A DNA stretch of 64,000 nt from Streptomyces verrucosisporus (GTDB taxonomy: Bacteria; Actinomycetota; Actinomycetes; Streptomycetales; Streptomycetaceae), in NCBI RefSeq assembly GCF_017114865.1, contig NZ_JADEYH010000002.1, positions 62,001 to 126,000 of the forward strand, in the 5' to 3' direction. The notes beneath the pieces are model-generated. The model saw only the letters and a program-made list of their open reading frames with translations. It had not been told where the DNA came from and did not search any database. The first letter of the stretch is position 1, and every line of letters starts with the position of its first letter. Both the position numbers and the translations under genes were made by a program. Below, one piece after another: positions 27,158 through 37,690 of the stretch.

Positions 27158-27364
27158 TCAGCGCCCTGCGGTGTGCGCGATGAAGTCGGCCCATGCACCC
27201 GGTGCGAAGGCGAGCCGGGCGCCTCGTATGCGCTTGGAGTCGCGGACGTGGATGGTGCCGGGTGTGGCCGCGACCTCGACGCAGTCGGGTCCGTCGTTGC
27301 TGCTGTGGCTGCTCTTGGTCCACTTCAGCTCGGAGCCGTCTCCGGCGGAGGGCTTGAAGGTCAT
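27158..27364 (-). CDS. DUF397 protein, coupled to XRE regulator
   Basis: 68 residues (MTFKPSAGDGSELKWTKSSH ... VRDSKRIRGARLAFAPGAWA). The ATG at 27362-27364 overlaps the TGA of the XRE gene (ATGA), the usual arrangement of XRE-DUF397 pairs. Likely binds or modulates that regulator. Differs from its duplicate mainly in the middle and the last 20 residues. Confidence 0.9.
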   Translation of the reverse strand: MTFKPSAGDGSELKWTKSSHSSNDGPDCVEVAATPGTIHVRDSKRIRGARLAFAPGAWADFIAHTAGR

Positions 27365-28248
27365 GTGATCTCTCCCAGTAGTTTCTCGATGAAGGCCAGC
27401 GATTCCCGAGGAGGCAAGGCCTGCGCTCTGATCATCCCGTACCTCATCTCAAGGATCTGGACCTCTCTGGGATCGGAGACCAGACGGCTGGTCAGCTGAG
27501 CTTCGGAGTAACCCACCGTCGTACCGTCCTTGATCTTCAGTACGCGAAGTTCGCCGGCCATCCCCGCGTGCTTTGCACGGTCTGTCGGCATCACCTGGAT
27601 CTCGACGTTCCGCAACTGGCCTACTTCCAGAAGGTGTTCGAGCTGGCGACGCAGCACCATTCTGCCTCCGATCGGACGCCGCAGTGTCACCTCTTCCTGG
27701 ACAAAGGTCAGCAGAGGGGCGGGCCGACGTCCGAAGATCTCCTGCCGGGCCATCCGAGCGGCCACCTGTCGGTCGATCTCGTCCTCACCGTATGGTGGGA
27801 GCCGCATCTCGAACAGCGCTCGTGTGTACTCCTCCGTCTGCAACAGGCCGTGCATGTTGTGATTGGCGTACGCGCCCAGCTCGACGGCCTCGGACTCCAG
27901 CTTGGCCAGATCGCGCACTTTCTTCGGGTACCGGGCCTCCTCCACGTCCTTCTTCATCGCGGCGAGCTTGCCGTCCGCGCCCATGACCCGGTCCGCCTTG
28001 GTCAGGAAGTCCGGGTGCGGCAGCCGCCTGGCGCGCTCGACGGCCGAGACCATGCCCAGGCTGTAGCCGATGGCGTCGCCCAGCTCCTGCTGCGTCAGGC
28101 CCGCTCCTTCTCGCCACAGCTTGATCTGGCGGCAGGTGGCCCGGACCGCCGGGCCGTAGTCGTCCTCCCAGTCCTCCTCCCAGGAAGCGCCGTCCGCGCC
28201 GTCCGTGGTGTGGTCCGAGCGGTCCCTGCCGCAGTTGTCCGTGCTCAT
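27361..28248 (-). CDS. XRE-family regulator with DUF5753 domain
   Basis: 295 residues from ATG 28246-28248. HTH at about 38-92 (LWREGAGLTQQELGDAIGYS ... AVERARRLPHPDFLTKAD), then the DUF5753 C-terminal domain (LLQTEEYTRALFEMRLP; RRPAPLLTFVQEEVTLRRPI; ILEMRYGMIRAQALPPRES). Streptomyces carry dozens of such XRE-DUF397 pairs, some affecting sporulation or antibiotic production; this one's targets are unknown. GTCAC-N5-GTGAC at about 28405-28420 upstream is a possible autoregulatory operator. Confidence 0.9.
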   Translation of the reverse strand: MSTDNCGRDRSDHTTDGADGASWEEDWEDDYGPAVRATCRQIKLWREGAGLTQQELGDAIGYSLGMVSAVERARRLPHPDFLTKADRVMGADGKLAAMKKDVEEARYPKKVRDLAKLESEAVELGAYANHNMHGLLQTEEYTRALFEMRLPPYGEDEIDRQVAARMARQEIFGRRPAPLLTFVQEEVTLRRPIGGRMVLRRQLEHLLEVGQLRNVEIQVMPTDRAKHAGMAGELRVLKIKDGTTVGYSEAQLTSRLVSDPREVQILEMRYGMIRAQALPPRESLAFIEKLLGEIT

Positions 28249-28651
28249 GTGCACCGTCCCCTCCGTCACGCCCGTGTCCAACGGGCTCGCCCCCGGCCCG
28301 TCACCCCGTACAGGCCGCACAGATCCGGCCCGCGACTCCACAGCGGCCGGTGTCCGGGGCACCGCCGGATCGCCGCCATCGGCCACAGTAGTGATGTATC
28401 GGTCACTATGGGTGACGAGAGTTCGAAAATCGCTCGAACGGGAAATTCCGCCTCGCTCGGCCCCGGCTCGTACCCCGCCCACCCCGCCCCGGCGGCACCC
28501 ACCGCACACCGCCGTACACTCCCGGAGCACCGCCGCGACGGTTCGCCGGAGCGAATCGTTCCGGTTTCCGGCACCCGCGCGAAGTGCGGGGATCGCCTGA
28601 CAGCCATGTCGGCTTAACCGGCGATTCAAACTCGCTTGCGAGCATCGCGGA
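28249..28651. promoter_or_regulatory. divergent intergenic region, XRE regulator / ppk
   Basis: No gene is supported in these 403 bases. They hold the divergent promoters. GTTCGA-N7-TCGAAC-like and GTGAC/GTCAC inverted repeats lie at about 28400-28440 in a more A/T-rich patch. A GGAGCGAATCGTTCC near-palindrome lies at 28548-28562. No convincing PHO box was seen before ppk. Confidence 0.4.
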
Positions 28652-30964
28652 ATGCAGCCCGTCGTGCCGAAGGCGTCGGCCCCGGGGCCACGCCCCGGGC
28701 CGCAGCTTCCCGACGCGCCGTTGCCTCTGGCGGCGCGGAACAATGGAGGAATGAGCCAGCCTGTCCAGCCTTCAGTCGGTTCCATCGCCGCCTCGCGTCC
28801 CCACGCCATGATCACGCCGGGGCACGCGATCGAGCCCGACCTCGACAGCGACTCCGACGCCTACCGGGAGGGCGAGGGCCCCGACGGGGCGGACGAGGAG
28901 CTGCCGCAGGGACGTTTCCTCGACCGGGAGCGCAGCTGGCTCGCCTTCAACGAGCGGGTGCTGGAGCTGGCCGAGGACCCCGCCACGCCGCTGCTGGAGC
29001 GGGCGAACTTCCTGGCCATCTTCGCCAGCAACCTCGACGAGTTCTTCATGGTGCGCGTCGCCGGCCTCAAGCGCCGCATCGCCACCGGCGTGGCCACCCG
29101 CTCCGCCTCCGGCCTCCAGCCGCGCGAGGTGCTGGAGCTGATCTGGAACCGCTCGCGCGAGCTCATGGCCCGGCACGCCGCCTGCTTCCAGCAGGACGTC
29201 CTGCCCGCCCTGGCCGACGAGGGCATCCACCTGGTGCGCTGGCCGGACCTGACGGAGAAGGAGCAGGCCCGCCTGTTCACCCTCTTCCGGCAGCAGATCT
29301 ACCCCGTGCTGACCCCGCTGGCGGTGGACCCGGCGCACCCCTTCCCCTACATCTCCGGGCTGTCGCTGAACCTGGCCGTGGTGGTGCGCAACCCGGTCAG
29401 CGGGCACAACCACTTCGCGCGGGTGAAGGTGCCGCCGCTGCTGTCCCGCTTCCTGGAGGCCTCCCCGCAGCGCTACGTGCCGATCGAGGACGTGATCGCG
29501 GCCCACCTGGAGGAGCTGTTCCCCGGGATGGAGGTCCTCGCCCACCACATGTTCCGGGTCACCCGCAACGAGGACCTGGAGGTGGAGGAGGACGACGCCG
29601 AGAACCTGCTGATGGCGCTGGAGAAGGAGCTGATGCGGCGCCGCTTCGGCCCGCCGGTGCGCCTGGAGGTCGAGGAGTCCATCGACCCGTACGTGCTGGA
29701 CCTGCTGGTGCGCGAGCTGAAGGTGACCGAGGCCGAGGTCTACCCGCTGCCCGGCCCGCTGGACCTCACCGGCCTGTTCGGGATCGCCTCGCTGGACAGG
29801 CCGGAGCTGAAGTACCGCAAGTTCGTCGCCGGCACTCACCGCGACCTGGCCGAGGTCGAGTCGGCGTCCGCGCCCGACGTCTTCGGTGCGCTGCGCGAGC
29901 GCGACGTGCTGCTGCACCACCCCTACGACTCCTTCTCCACCTCCGTGCAGCGCTTCCTGGAGCAGGCCGCGGCCGATCCGGACGTGCTGGCGATCAAGCA
30001 GACGCTGTACCGCACCTCCGGCGACTCCCCGATCGTGGACGCGCTGATAGACGCGGCCGAGTCCGGCAAGCAGGTGCTGGTGCTGGTGGAGATCAAGGCC
30101 CGCTTCGACGAGCAGGCCAACATCAAGTGGGCGCGGAAGCTGGAGGAGGCCGGCTGCCACGTCGTCTACGGCCTCGTCGGCCTCAAGACGCACTGCAAGC
30201 TGTCGCTGGTGGTGCGGCAGGAGGGCGAGACGCTGCGCCGCTACAGCCACGTCGGCACCGGCAACTACCACCCCAAGACCGCCCGCCTGTACGAGGACCT
30301 GGGCCTGCTGACGGCCGACCCGCAGGTCGGCGCCGATCTGTCCGACCTGTTCAACCGGCTGTCGGGCTACTCGCGCCGCACCACCTACCGCCGGCTGCTG
30401 GTCGCGCCCAGCTCGCTGCGCGACGGGCTGATCCAGCGCGTCAACCGCGAGATGGCCCACCACCGGGCCGGGCGGCCGGCGTATGTGCGGATCAAGGTCA
30501 ACTCGATCGTCGACGAGGCGCTCGTCGACTCCCTCTACCGCGCCTCCCGGGCCGGGGTGCCCGTGGACGTGTGGGTGCGCGGCATCTGCGCGGTGCGGCC
30601 GGGGGTGGCGGGGCTGTCGGAGAACATCCGGGTGCGCAGCGTGCTGGGGCGCTTCCTGGAGCACTCCCGGGTCTTCGCCTTCGCGGGCGGAGGCGATCCG
30701 GAGGTGTGGATCGGCAGCGCCGACATGATGCACCGCAACCTCGACCGGCGCATCGAGGCGCTGGTACGGGTCACCGACCCCGGCCACCGGGCCGCCCTCG
30801 ACCGGCTGCTGGAGACCGGCATGGCGGACACCACCGCCTCCTGGCACCTCGGCCCGGACGGCGAGTGGACGCGCCATGCGACCGACGCCGAGGGACGGCC
30901 CCTGCGGAACGTCCAGGAAATGCTCATCGACGCCCGGAGGCGCCGACGTGGTCCAGCCACATGA
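28652..30964 (+). CDS. ppk: polyphosphate kinase 1
   Basis: 770 residues with all four PPK1 regions: [20 protein letters not shown] (N domain), head domain, and the C1/C2 catalytic domains. His514 ([10 protein letters not shown]) is the autophosphorylated residue; the second conserved His is at about 694 ([12 protein letters not shown]). It makes polyphosphate from ATP, reversibly, at the cytoplasmic face. The first ~65 residues are a disordered extension; the internal ATG at 28751 is an alternative start but its GGAGG is too close. The overlapping CHAD gene and the Nudix gene form a polyphosphate-linked operon. Confidence 0.95.
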   Translation: MQPVVPKASAPGPRPGPQLPDAPLPLAARNNGGMSQPVQPSVGSIAASRPHAMITPGHAIEPDLDSDSDAYREGEGPDGADEELPQGRFLDRERSWLAFNERVLELAEDPATPLLERANFLAIFASNLDEFFMVRVAGLKRRIATGVATRSASGLQPREVLELIWNRSRELMARHAACFQQDVLPALADEGIHLVRWPDLTEKEQARLFTLFRQQIYPVLTPLAVDPAHPFPYISGLSLNLAVVVRNPVSGHNHFARVKVPPLLSRFLEASPQRYVPIEDVIAAHLEELFPGMEVLAHHMFRVTRNEDLEVEEDDAENLLMALEKELMRRRFGPPVRLEVEESIDPYVLDLLVRELKVTEAEVYPLPGPLDLTGLFGIASLDRPELKYRKFVAGTHRDLAEVESASAPDVFGALRERDVLLHHPYDSFSTSVQRFLEQAAADPDVLAIKQTLYRTSGDSPIVDALIDAAESGKQVLVLVEIKARFDEQANIKWARKLEEAGCHVVYGLVGLKTHCKLSLVVRQEGETLRRYSHVGTGNYHPKTARLYEDLGLLTADPQVGADLSDLFNRLSGYSRRTTYRRLLVAPSSLRDGLIQRVNREMAHHRAGRPAYVRIKVNSIVDEALVDSLYRASRAGVPVDVWVRGICAVRPGVAGLSENIRVRSVLGRFLEHSRVFAFAGGGDPEVWIGSADMMHRNLDRRIEALVRVTDPGHRAALDRLLETGMADTTASWHLGPDGEWTRHATDAEGRPLRNVQEMLIDARRRRRGPAT

Positions 30965-32147
30965 CCTGCCCCTCAGCGCGGCCGACGGGGGAGGGGAGCC
31001 GTATCCGCGGACGCTTCCGGAAGTCCGCGAGGGCCCCGGCGAGGTGCTCTCGGATCTGGGGGAGGCCACGGCGGGCGAGGTGCTGGCCGAATACCTCCAC
31101 CGGCAGGCCACCGGTTTCCTGCGCGGCCTGCGGCTGCACGAGGAGAGCGCGGGCAGCGCGGAGTCGGCGGCCGTCGCGGCCGAGGCCGTGCGGACGATGC
31201 GCCGCTGCGCCCGCCGTGTCGGCGCGGCGCTGCGGGTCTACCGGCCGCTGACGGAGGCCGCCCGGGCCGAACAGCTCGGCTCCGAGCTGGCCTGGCTGTC
31301 GGGCGTGCTGGGGCGGGAGCGGGCGTACGAGGTGCGGCTGGAGCGGCTGCTGGGGGCGCTGCACCGGCTGTCGTCGGCGCCGTCGGGGACCGCGGGTGCC
31401 GACGGCGCCGCCCCTGCCGGACCGCCCGCCCGGCGCGGCTCCTCCTCGCCCGGCGGCGGCCTGGGGATCGGCGCGGCCCGCGCCGGGGCACTGCTGGAGC
31501 GGCAGCTCACCCTCGCCCGGACCCGCGCCCACTCCGCCGCCCTCCAGACGCTCGGCTCGGCCCGCTTCCACGCCGTGGCCGACGCGGTCGCCGTCCTGGC
31601 CTCCGAGGCGCCGCTGGCCGGTGAGGCCGCCGCCCGCCCGGCCGCAGGCGTGCTGCCGCCGCTGGCCGAGCTGGCCCACCGGCGGGTGGCTGAGGCGGTG
31701 GACGCGCTGCCGCTGACCCGGGCCCGCCAGTCGTACAACGGCGAGGCGTTCGCCCACACCCTCGTCGTGGACGGGGAACTGGACGCGGCCTGGAACCAGG
31801 TGCGGCTGCTGGTGCGGCTGCGCCGCTACGCCCACGAGGTGCTGGGCGCCGACGATCCCGCGCTGACCGCCGCGAGCCGGGCGCTGGACCGGCACCGGGA
31901 CGCCGCCGAGGCGGCCTCGGCGGCGGCGGCCGCCGCCCGTACCCCCCGTATCGCCCCCGCCACCGCCTATGCGCTGGGGGTGCTCCACGCCGATCAGCGG
32001 CACGAGGTGGAGGCGGCGAGGTTCGGCTTCGGGCGGCTGTGGCGCCCGGCGGCCTCCGTCCACCGGGCCCGGCACGCCGGAGCGGACCAGCAGGCGCCGG
32101 GGACGGACGCGGCTCCGGTGGCCTTCGGCGCGGAGTGGGGCCGCTGA
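30948..32147 (+). CDS. CHAD-domain protein
   Basis: 399 residues from GTG 30948-30950, overlapping ppk by 17 bp. Helix-rich, with the histidine/arginine pattern of CHAD (conserved histidine alpha-helical) domains: [56 protein letters not shown] domains bind polyphosphate in a basic groove, which fits its coupling to ppk. An Ala/Gly/Pro-rich linker (about 142-178) splits the two helical halves. It may target or buffer polyphosphate. Confidence 0.88.
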   Translation: MVQPHDLPLSAADGGGEPYPRTLPEVREGPGEVLSDLGEATAGEVLAEYLHRQATGFLRGLRLHEESAGSAESAAVAAEAVRTMRRCARRVGAALRVYRPLTEAARAEQLGSELAWLSGVLGRERAYEVRLERLLGALHRLSSAPSGTAGADGAAPAGPPARRGSSSPGGGLGIGAARAGALLERQLTLARTRAHSAALQTLGSARFHAVADAVAVLASEAPLAGEAAARPAAGVLPPLAELAHRRVAEAVDALPLTRARQSYNGEAFAHTLVVDGELDAAWNQVRLLVRLRRYAHEVLGADDPALTAASRALDRHRDAAEAASAAAAAARTPRIAPATAYALGVLHADQRHEVEAARFGFGRLWRPAASVHRARHAGADQQAPGTDAAPVAFGAEWGR

Positions 32148-32668
32148 TGGGCGGCCCGGGCGCCGGCCCCGCGCCCGGCTCGGACTCCGGCTCCGGCTCA
32201 CGTTCCGGCCCCGGCTCCGGCCCCCGCTCCCGTACGATCCGCGCGGCCGGCTGTGTGCTGTGGCGCCGTACACGCTCCGGCGGGGGGACGGGCGAAGGCG
32301 CCCGCGCCGGCGGGGCGGACATCGAGATCGCGCTCGTCCACCGCCCCAAGTGGGACGACTGGTCGCATCCCAAGGGCAAGCTCAAGCAGGGCGAGACGGC
32401 CCTGCCCGCGGCGGTGCGCGAGGTGCGCGAGGAGACCGGCATGTCCTGCACACCGGGTGCGGTGCTGCCCACCACGCGCTACGAGACCGGCGGCCGGACC
32501 AAGGAGGTCCGCTACTGGGCGGCCGAGGCGACCGGCGGGGCCTTCACTCCCGGCGACGAGGTGGACCGGCTGCTGTGGCTGCCCCCGCAGGAGGCCCGGC
32601 GGCGGCTCACCCAGGAGCAGGACCGGCTGCTCGTCGACGCCCTGCTGGCCGCCCTCCACCTCGGCTGA
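32147..32668 (+). CDS. Nudix hydrolase (MutT-like)
   Basis: 173 residues; ATG 32147-32149 shares an A with the CHAD stop. Full Nudix box G-x5-E-x7-REVREETGM (GKLKQGETALPAAVREVREE). The N-terminal ~28 residues are a Ser/Gly/Pro tail. It resembles the Nudix half of MutT1 without the histidine phosphatase half. Candidate substrates are 8-oxo-dGTP, diadenosine polyphosphates or inositol pyrophosphates; the last two suit a ppk operon. Downstream one would often expect pst genes in Streptomyces; here hsp20 follows. Confidence 0.88.
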   Translation: MGGPGAGPAPGSDSGSGSRSGPGSGPRSRTIRAAGCVLWRRTRSGGGTGEGARAGGADIEIALVHRPKWDDWSHPKGKLKQGETALPAAVREVREETGMSCTPGAVLPTTRYETGGRTKEVRYWAAEATGGAFTPGDEVDRLLWLPPQEARRRLTQEQDRLLVDALLAALHLG

Positions 32669-32822
32669 AGCCCCGGCCCGGTTCTCCCGACCAACACCCG
32701 AAGCACCTGCCCTGAGCTGCCATTTCAGCAGACTTGAGTCATCACTTGTCAATTTTCCTTCCTGGAGTTATACAAGAGTCAGAGGGCATCACAGGACGCA
32801 GTGCCGAGGAAGGAGATGACCC

Positions 32823-33248
32823 GTGATGCTGATGCGCACCGACCCGTTCCGCGAGCTCGACCGCCTCACCGAGCAGCTGCTGGGCACCACGGCCCGCCCG
32901 GTCGGAATGCCGATGGACGCCTACCGTTCCGGTGACGACGTGGTGGTCCACTTCGACCTCCCCGGCGTCGACCCGGAGAGCATCGACCTCGATGTCGAGC
33001 GCAACGTCCTGACCGTCCACGCCGAGCGCCGGTGGCTCGGGCCGGAGGACGCCGAGCGGATCGCCGCCGAGCGGCCCACCGGCAAGTTCAGCCGGCAGCT
33101 GTTCCTCGGCGACACCCTCGACACCGACCGGATCGACGCCTCGTACGACGCCGGTGTCCTGACGCTGCGCATCCCGGTGGCCGAGCAGGCCAAGCCGCGC
33201 AAGATCCAGGTCAGCGGCGGCTCCGGAAAGAAGCAGCTGACCGGCTGA
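32823..33248 (+). CDS. small heat-shock protein, Hsp20/alpha-crystallin
   Basis: 141 residues; GTG 32823 or ATG 32826, with GGAG upstream. The alpha-crystallin domain spans ~35-130 ([20 protein letters not shown] ... [20 protein letters not shown]), followed by the short KIQV tail that mediates oligomer contacts. ATP-independent holdase. The 150-bp upstream region is A/T-rich and contains CTTGAGT and ACAAGAGT, reminiscent of heat-shock repressor half sites, but no full HAIR repeat was recognised. Confidence 0.93.
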   Translation: MMLMRTDPFRELDRLTEQLLGTTARPVGMPMDAYRSGDDVVVHFDLPGVDPESIDLDVERNVLTVHAERRWLGPEDAERIAAERPTGKFSRQLFLGDTLDTDRIDASYDAGVLTLRIPVAEQAKPRKIQVSGGSGKKQLTG

Positions 33249-33276
33249 CCAGTCGGCCGGTCGAGCGGCCGGCCCC

Positions 33277-33317
33277 GAGGGCGCCGAGGGCCCGAGGAAT
33301 TCGGGCCCCGCGCCCTC
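33277..33317. terminator. bidirectional hairpin between hsp20 and methyltransferase
   Basis: GAGGGCGC...GGGCCCGA (33277-33295) pairs with TCGGGCCC...GCGCCCTC (33301-33317); it ends convergent genes and overlaps the methyltransferase stop. Confidence 0.6.
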
Positions 33318-34143
33318 ACGTCCCCTTCCCGCCCCCGCCGCCCGGCGCCAGGGCCTCCCACCGCACGGTGACCTCGCCCTGGCGCCAGCGGCGCGGCCCG
33401 TCCAGGACCGGCCAGCGGGCGGCGACCTCCTTCACCGAACGCATCCAGCGCTGGCGCGCACCCAGCGCGGCGTACGGCGAGGCCGCCGCCCAGGCCCGGT
33501 CCAGGTCGAGCAGGAAGGCGTGCACCGGCTCACCGGGCACATTGCGGTGGATGAGCGCCTTGGGCAGCCGTTCGGCCAGGTCGGACGGGGTGCCCAGGGA
33601 GCCGAGCCGGGTCGCGAACGTCACCGTGCGCGGCCCCTCCGGGCCGATCGCCACCCACACGTGCCGCCGCCCGATCTCGTCGCACGTCCCCTCCACCAGC
33701 AGCCCACCGGGTGCCAGGCGGCCGCGCAGCCGGTCCCAGACGGGGGCAACCTCCCCCTCGTCGTACTGCCGCAGCACGTTCGCGGCCCGGATCAGCGCGG
33801 GCCGCCGCCCGCCCGGCAGCGGCACCTCGAAACCGCCGTGGGCGAAGACCAGTCCGGGGCGCTCGTAGGGGCGGGCCGCCTCGACCCGCGCCGGATCGAT
33901 CTCGATCCCGGTGACGCTCACGGACCCGCACGCCGTACGTAGCCGTTCCAGCAGCTCGACGGCCGTCCAGGGCGCGGCGCCGTACCCCAGGTCCACGGCG
34001 ACGGGGCCGTGAGGGCCGGCGGCGCGGCGCAGCGCGGGGCCGTGGACTGCGGCGATCCAGCGGTCCATGCGCCGCAGCCGGTTCGGATTCGTCGTTCCCC
34101 GCGTGACGGCCCCCACCGGCCGCTCCGCCCCACGCCTGCCCAT
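33316..34143 (-). CDS. class I SAM-dependent methyltransferase
   Basis: 275 residues. SAM motif I VAVDLGYGAAPWTAVELLER, acidic motif VTGIEIDPARVEAA, then ALIRAANVLRQYDEGEVAPV. The fold is a class I methyltransferase; substrate unknown. Start ATG at 34141-34143; the Met at MDRWIAAVHG (residue 26) is also possible. Divergent from mshA, next to which this gene is commonly found in Streptomyces. Confidence 0.82.
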   Translation of the reverse strand: MGRRGAERPVGAVTRGTTNPNRLRRMDRWIAAVHGPALRRAAGPHGPVAVDLGYGAAPWTAVELLERLRTACGSVSVTGIEIDPARVEAARPYERPGLVFAHGGFEVPLPGGRRPALIRAANVLRQYDEGEVAPVWDRLRGRLAPGGLLVEGTCDEIGRRHVWVAIGPEGPRTVTFATRLGSLGTPSDLAERLPKALIHRNVPGEPVHAFLLDLDRAWAAASPYAALGARQRWMRSVKEVAARWPVLDGPRRWRQGEVTVRWEALAPGGGGGKGT

Positions 34144-34345
34144 GCCCGCAACCCTACGGTCCGCCGCGCACCGCCCGGCGCGGGCCCGGCAGCCGTCCGC
34201 GCCCGCGTGTCACGCCCGCGCGCCGTGTGCCGCGTCACGGTTTGGCAAAGCGAGCGGGCGCGGGAAGGGAACGGCCCACGCCGGTGTTGACGAACCGAGA
34301 GAGCGGACGGTCGCTCGGCGTCCCACCCCGTAGGAGGCAGCGCAG

Positions 34346-35665
34346 GTGAGCCCGCATCCCACCAGGCTCGGTCGGCGGCTGCACCGGTTCACGCGACGAC
34401 CCCGCCGCGTGGCCATGCTCAGCGTCCACACCTCGCCGCTGCACCAGCCCGGCACCGGTGACGCCGGCGGCATGAACGTCTACATCGTGGAGCTGGCCAG
34501 GCAGCTCGCCGCCCAGGGCACCGAGGTGGAGATCTTCACCCGAGCCACCGCCGCGGCCCTCCCGCCCGCCGTCGAACTCGCCCCCGGCGTACTGGTGCGG
34601 CACGTGGACGCCGGCCCCTACGAGGGGCTCGCCAAGGAGGACCTGCCCGCCCAGCTGTGCGCCTTCACCCACGGAGTGATGCGCGCCTGGGCCCGCCACC
34701 GGCCCGGCCACTACGACCTGGTCCACTCCCACTACTGGCTCTCCGGCCACGTCGGCTGGCTCGCCGCCGAGCGCTGGGGCGTCCCCCTGGTGCACGCCAT
34801 GCACACCATGGCCAAGGTCAAGAACGCAGCCCTCGCCGAGGGCGACGCCCCCGAGCCCGCCGCCCGTGTCATCGGCGAGACGCAGATCGTGCGGGCCGCC
34901 GACCGGCTCATCGCCAACACCGCCGAGGAGGCGGGCGAGCTCGTCCACCACTACGACGCCGACCCCGCCCGCACGGCAGTCGTCCACCCCGGCGTCAACC
35001 TCGACCGCTTCCGTCCCGCCGACGGCCGCGCCGCCGCCCGCGCCCGCCTGGGCCTGCCGCGGGACGCCTTCATACCCCTGTTCGCCGGGCGGATACAGCC
35101 GCTCAAGGCCCCCGACGTCCTGCTGCGCGCCACCCGCCTGCTGCTGGACGAGGACCCCTCCCTGCGCGAACGCCTCGTCGTCCCCGTCGTCGGCGGGCCC
35201 AGCGGCAGCGGACTGGCCAGGCCCGAGCAGCTCCAGAAGCTCGCCGCCCGACTCGGCATCACCGACGTGGTGCGCTTCCACCCGCCGGTGGGCCAGGAAG
35301 TCCTCGCCGACTGGTACCGCGCGGCGAGCGTGCTGGTGATGCCCTCCCACAGCGAGTCCTTCGGGCTGGTCGCCGTCGAGGCGCAGGCGTGCGGCACCCC
35401 CGTCGTCGCCGCGGCCGTCGGCGGGCTGCCGGTGGCGGTGCGCGACGGGGTCAGCGGCTTCCTCGTCGACGGCCACGAGCCGGCCGGCTACGCGCGGGCG
35501 CTGCGGCACCTGATCGACGGCCGCGAGCTGGCGGCCCGCATGGGCGAGGCGGCCGCCCGCCACGCGAGCGGCTTCGGCTGGGACACCGCAGCCGCCACCA
35601 CCGCCGAGGTGTACGCCGAGGCGATGGCCGGACGGCGCCGTCGCCTACGATCGGCGCATGGGTGA
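34346..35665 (+). CDS. mshA: D-inositol-3-phosphate glycosyltransferase MshA
   Basis: 439 residues, GT4 family GT-B fold: [20 protein letters not shown] (donor/acceptor loop), VHSHYWLSG, then the C-terminal [17 protein letters not shown] and [20 protein letters not shown]. It transfers GlcNAc from UDP-GlcNAc to 1L-myo-inositol-1-phosphate, the first step of mycothiol synthesis. GTG 34346-34348 with GTAGGAGG upstream; TTGACG at about 34291 may be its -35 box. Its 3' end overlaps ybjN by 8 bp. Confidence 0.95.
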   Translation: MSPHPTRLGRRLHRFTRRPRRVAMLSVHTSPLHQPGTGDAGGMNVYIVELARQLAAQGTEVEIFTRATAAALPPAVELAPGVLVRHVDAGPYEGLAKEDLPAQLCAFTHGVMRAWARHRPGHYDLVHSHYWLSGHVGWLAAERWGVPLVHAMHTMAKVKNAALAEGDAPEPAARVIGETQIVRAADRLIANTAEEAGELVHHYDADPARTAVVHPGVNLDRFRPADGRAAARARLGLPRDAFIPLFAGRIQPLKAPDVLLRATRLLLDEDPSLRERLVVPVVGGPSGSGLARPEQLQKLAARLGITDVVRFHPPVGQEVLADWYRAASVLVMPSHSESFGLVAVEAQACGTPVVAAAVGGLPVAVRDGVSGFLVDGHEPAGYARALRHLIDGRELAARMGEAAARHASGFGWDTAAATTAEVYAEAMAGRRRRLRSAHG

Positions 35666-36191
35666 CAAGCGCGACAACAGCGGCGACAGCGACGGTGGCG
35701 GCGCGACCGCGAAGGCCAGGGCCGCCATCGAGCGGACGCTGCGCGAGGCCGAGCTGGAGTGGGAGAGCCCGTCCGACGGCAACTACGTCGTCACACTGCC
35801 GGGCACCCGCAAACTCTCCACGACCTGCTCCCTGATCGTCGGCAGACACTCCCTGTCCGTCAACGCCTTCGTCGTCCGCCGCCCGGACGAGAACCACGCC
35901 GAGGTCCACCGCTGGCTGCTGGAGCGCAACACCCGCCTCTACTGCCTGGGGTACGCCCTCGACAGCCTCGGCGACGTTTATCTGGTGGGGAAGCTGCCGC
36001 TGCCGGCCGTCACCCCCGAGGAGGTGGACCGGCTGCTCGGCGTGGTCGTGGAGAACGCCGACGGGGCGTTCAACACCCTGCTGGAGATGGGTTTCGCCAC
36101 CTCCATCCGCAAGGAGTACGCCTGGCGGACCTCCCGCGGCGAGTCCACGCGCAACCTGGAGGCGTTCGCGCACCTGCTGCGCGACGAGTGA
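35658..36191 (+). CDS. YbjN-domain protein
   Basis: 177 residues; ATG 35658 overlaps mshA. The YbjN fold, a type III secretion chaperone-like alpha/beta domain, is evident ([60 protein letters not shown]). Function unknown; its fixed position behind mshA is conserved in actinobacteria. Charged, disordered first 20 residues. Confidence 0.88.
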   Translation: MGDKRDNSGDSDGGGATAKARAAIERTLREAELEWESPSDGNYVVTLPGTRKLSTTCSLIVGRHSLSVNAFVVRRPDENHAEVHRWLLERNTRLYCLGYALDSLGDVYLVGKLPLPAVTPEEVDRLLGVVVENADGAFNTLLEMGFATSIRKEYAWRTSRGESTRNLEAFAHLLRDE

Positions 36192-36245
36192 GCGCACGGG
36201 CGGGCAGCCGGACCGGCGGACGGTAACCGGCGGACGGCGGCCTGA

Positions 36246-36272
36246 CCGGCGGAACCGGCGGAACCGGCGGAA
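36246..36272. repeat. three perfect 9-bp tandem repeats
   Basis: CCGGCGGAA occurs three times head to tail at 36246-36254, 36255-36263 and 36264-36272, just after the ybjN stop. Confidence 0.7.
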
Positions 36273-36303
36273 CCGCCCCGCAGGACCGCACCGCGCAACC
36301 GGG

Positions 36304-36344
36304 GGCCCCGGCGCATATGTGGCGACAGTCCATGCGCCGGGGCC
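36304..36344. terminator. 13-bp hairpin after mshA-ybjN
   Basis: GGCCCCGGCGCAT (36304-36316) pairs with 36332-36344; it separates the mshA-ybjN unit from the ABC operon. Confidence 0.55.
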
Positions 36345-36470
36345 TTCCTGTGTCCGGCACGGACATTGCCGGTGCGTGCGGGTGGGGCGGACGCTGCCAG
36401 GCATCACCACCACGAGCCGGCCACCCACCGGTGGCCGCCCGTACACGATCCGCCGAGGAGCCCTCCCGCC

Positions 36471-37685
36471 ATGCGCAGACCCGCCATCACCTCCCTCGCC
36501 GCGGCAGCCGTGGCAGCCGCACTCGCCACGTCCTGCTCCAGCCCCGGCTCCACCGCCTCCGGCGACGGGGGGGCCGAGGAGGTCGAGGTCGCCCTGATCA
36601 CCTCCACCAGCGGCCCGCTGGCCTCCTACGGCGAGCAGTACATCCAGGGCTTCGAGGCGGGGCTCGACCACGCCACCGGCGGCACGGGCAAGATCGACGG
36701 CGTCGAGATCAAGGTCAGCAGGTACGACGACGGCGGCGACCCCGCCAAGGGCGTCTCGCTGGCCAAGAAGAGCGCCGGCCAGGGCGTGCGGATCATCGCC
36801 GGCACGGCCGCCTCCGGCGTCGCCACCCAGATCGCGCCGGTCGCCGCCCAGAACAAGATCCTCTACATCTCCGGACCCGCCGCCACCGACGCCCTCACCG
36901 GCGCCAACAAGTACACCTTCCGCTCCGGGCGCCAGACCTTCCAGGACGTGGCCACCGCCCAGCAGATCCTGATGAAGCAGGAGGACGGCGGGAGCGGCGA
37001 GGGCGGCAAGGGGAAGAAGGTCGTCGTACTCGCCCAGGACAACGCCTTCGGTCAGGCCAACGTGGCCGCCGTCGAGAGCGTGCTGGGCACCGGCGGCACC
37101 ACCGTGGACTCCGTCCTCGCCCCGCCCAGCGCCACCGACCTCACCCCGACCGCCACCAAGGTCAAGGCCGCGAAGCCCGACATGGTCTTCGTCGCCTGGG
37201 CCGGCGACACCGCCCAGTCGATGTGGACCACCCTCGACCAGCAGGGCGTGCTCGACGCCGCCACCGTCGTCACCGGACTCGACAGCCGCGCCAGCTACCC
37301 CGTCTTCGGCAAGGCCCGCGACAAGGTCACCCTCCTGGCGCACTACGTGCCCGGCGCCATCGACAACCCCGAGGCGAAGGCCGTCGAGGAGTACTTCGGC
37401 AAGAAGGGCTGGAAGACCGACCTGTTCACCCCCGACGGCTTCAACGCCGCCCAGATGGTCGCCCAGGCCGTCCGCGAGGCCGGCGCCGACGGCGACACCG
37501 ACGCCATGGTCGAGGCCCTGGAGGGCCACACCTTCGCGGGCGTCAAGGGCGAGAACACCGTCCGCGCGACCGACCACGCCCTGCTCCAGCCCATGTTCCA
37601 GGCGGAGTTCGACGGCGACGCGCCGAAGGTGGTCCTCACCGTCGACGCGCAGGGGGTCGCCCCCGCCGAGAAGAAGATCGGCTGA
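36471..37685 (+). CDS. ABC transporter substrate-binding lipoprotein, branched-chain amino acid type
   Basis: 404 residues. Lipoprotein signal with lipobox LATSC (Cys22), then a type I periplasmic-binding fold: VALITSTSGPLASYGEQYIQ, IIAGTAASGVATQIAPVAAQ, KVVVLAQDNAFGQANVAAVE. It captures the ligand outside the membrane for the LivHMGF-like components encoded next. Ligand unknown; Leu/Ile/Val, amides or urea derivatives are typical. Start ATG at 36471 with GAGGAG upstream. Confidence 0.9.
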   Translation: MRRPAITSLAAAAVAAALATSCSSPGSTASGDGGAEEVEVALITSTSGPLASYGEQYIQGFEAGLDHATGGTGKIDGVEIKVSRYDDGGDPAKGVSLAKKSAGQGVRIIAGTAASGVATQIAPVAAQNKILYISGPAATDALTGANKYTFRSGRQTFQDVATAQQILMKQEDGGSGEGGKGKKVVVLAQDNAFGQANVAAVESVLGTGGTTVDSVLAPPSATDLTPTATKVKAAKPDMVFVAWAGDTAQSMWTTLDQQGVLDAATVVTGLDSRASYPVFGKARDKVTLLAHYVPGAIDNPEAKAVEEYFGKKGWKTDLFTPDGFNAAQMVAQAVREAGADGDTDAMVEALEGHTFAGVKGENTVRATDHALLQPMFQAEFDGDAPKVVLTVDAQGVAPAEKKIG

Positions 37686-37690
37686 CGGCT

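Noticed and set aside
28772..31111. 779-codon ORF antisense to ppk
   Set aside because: It mirrors ppk codon for codon with Val/Gly/Leu-rich low-complexity sequence, typical of antisense frames in Streptomyces.
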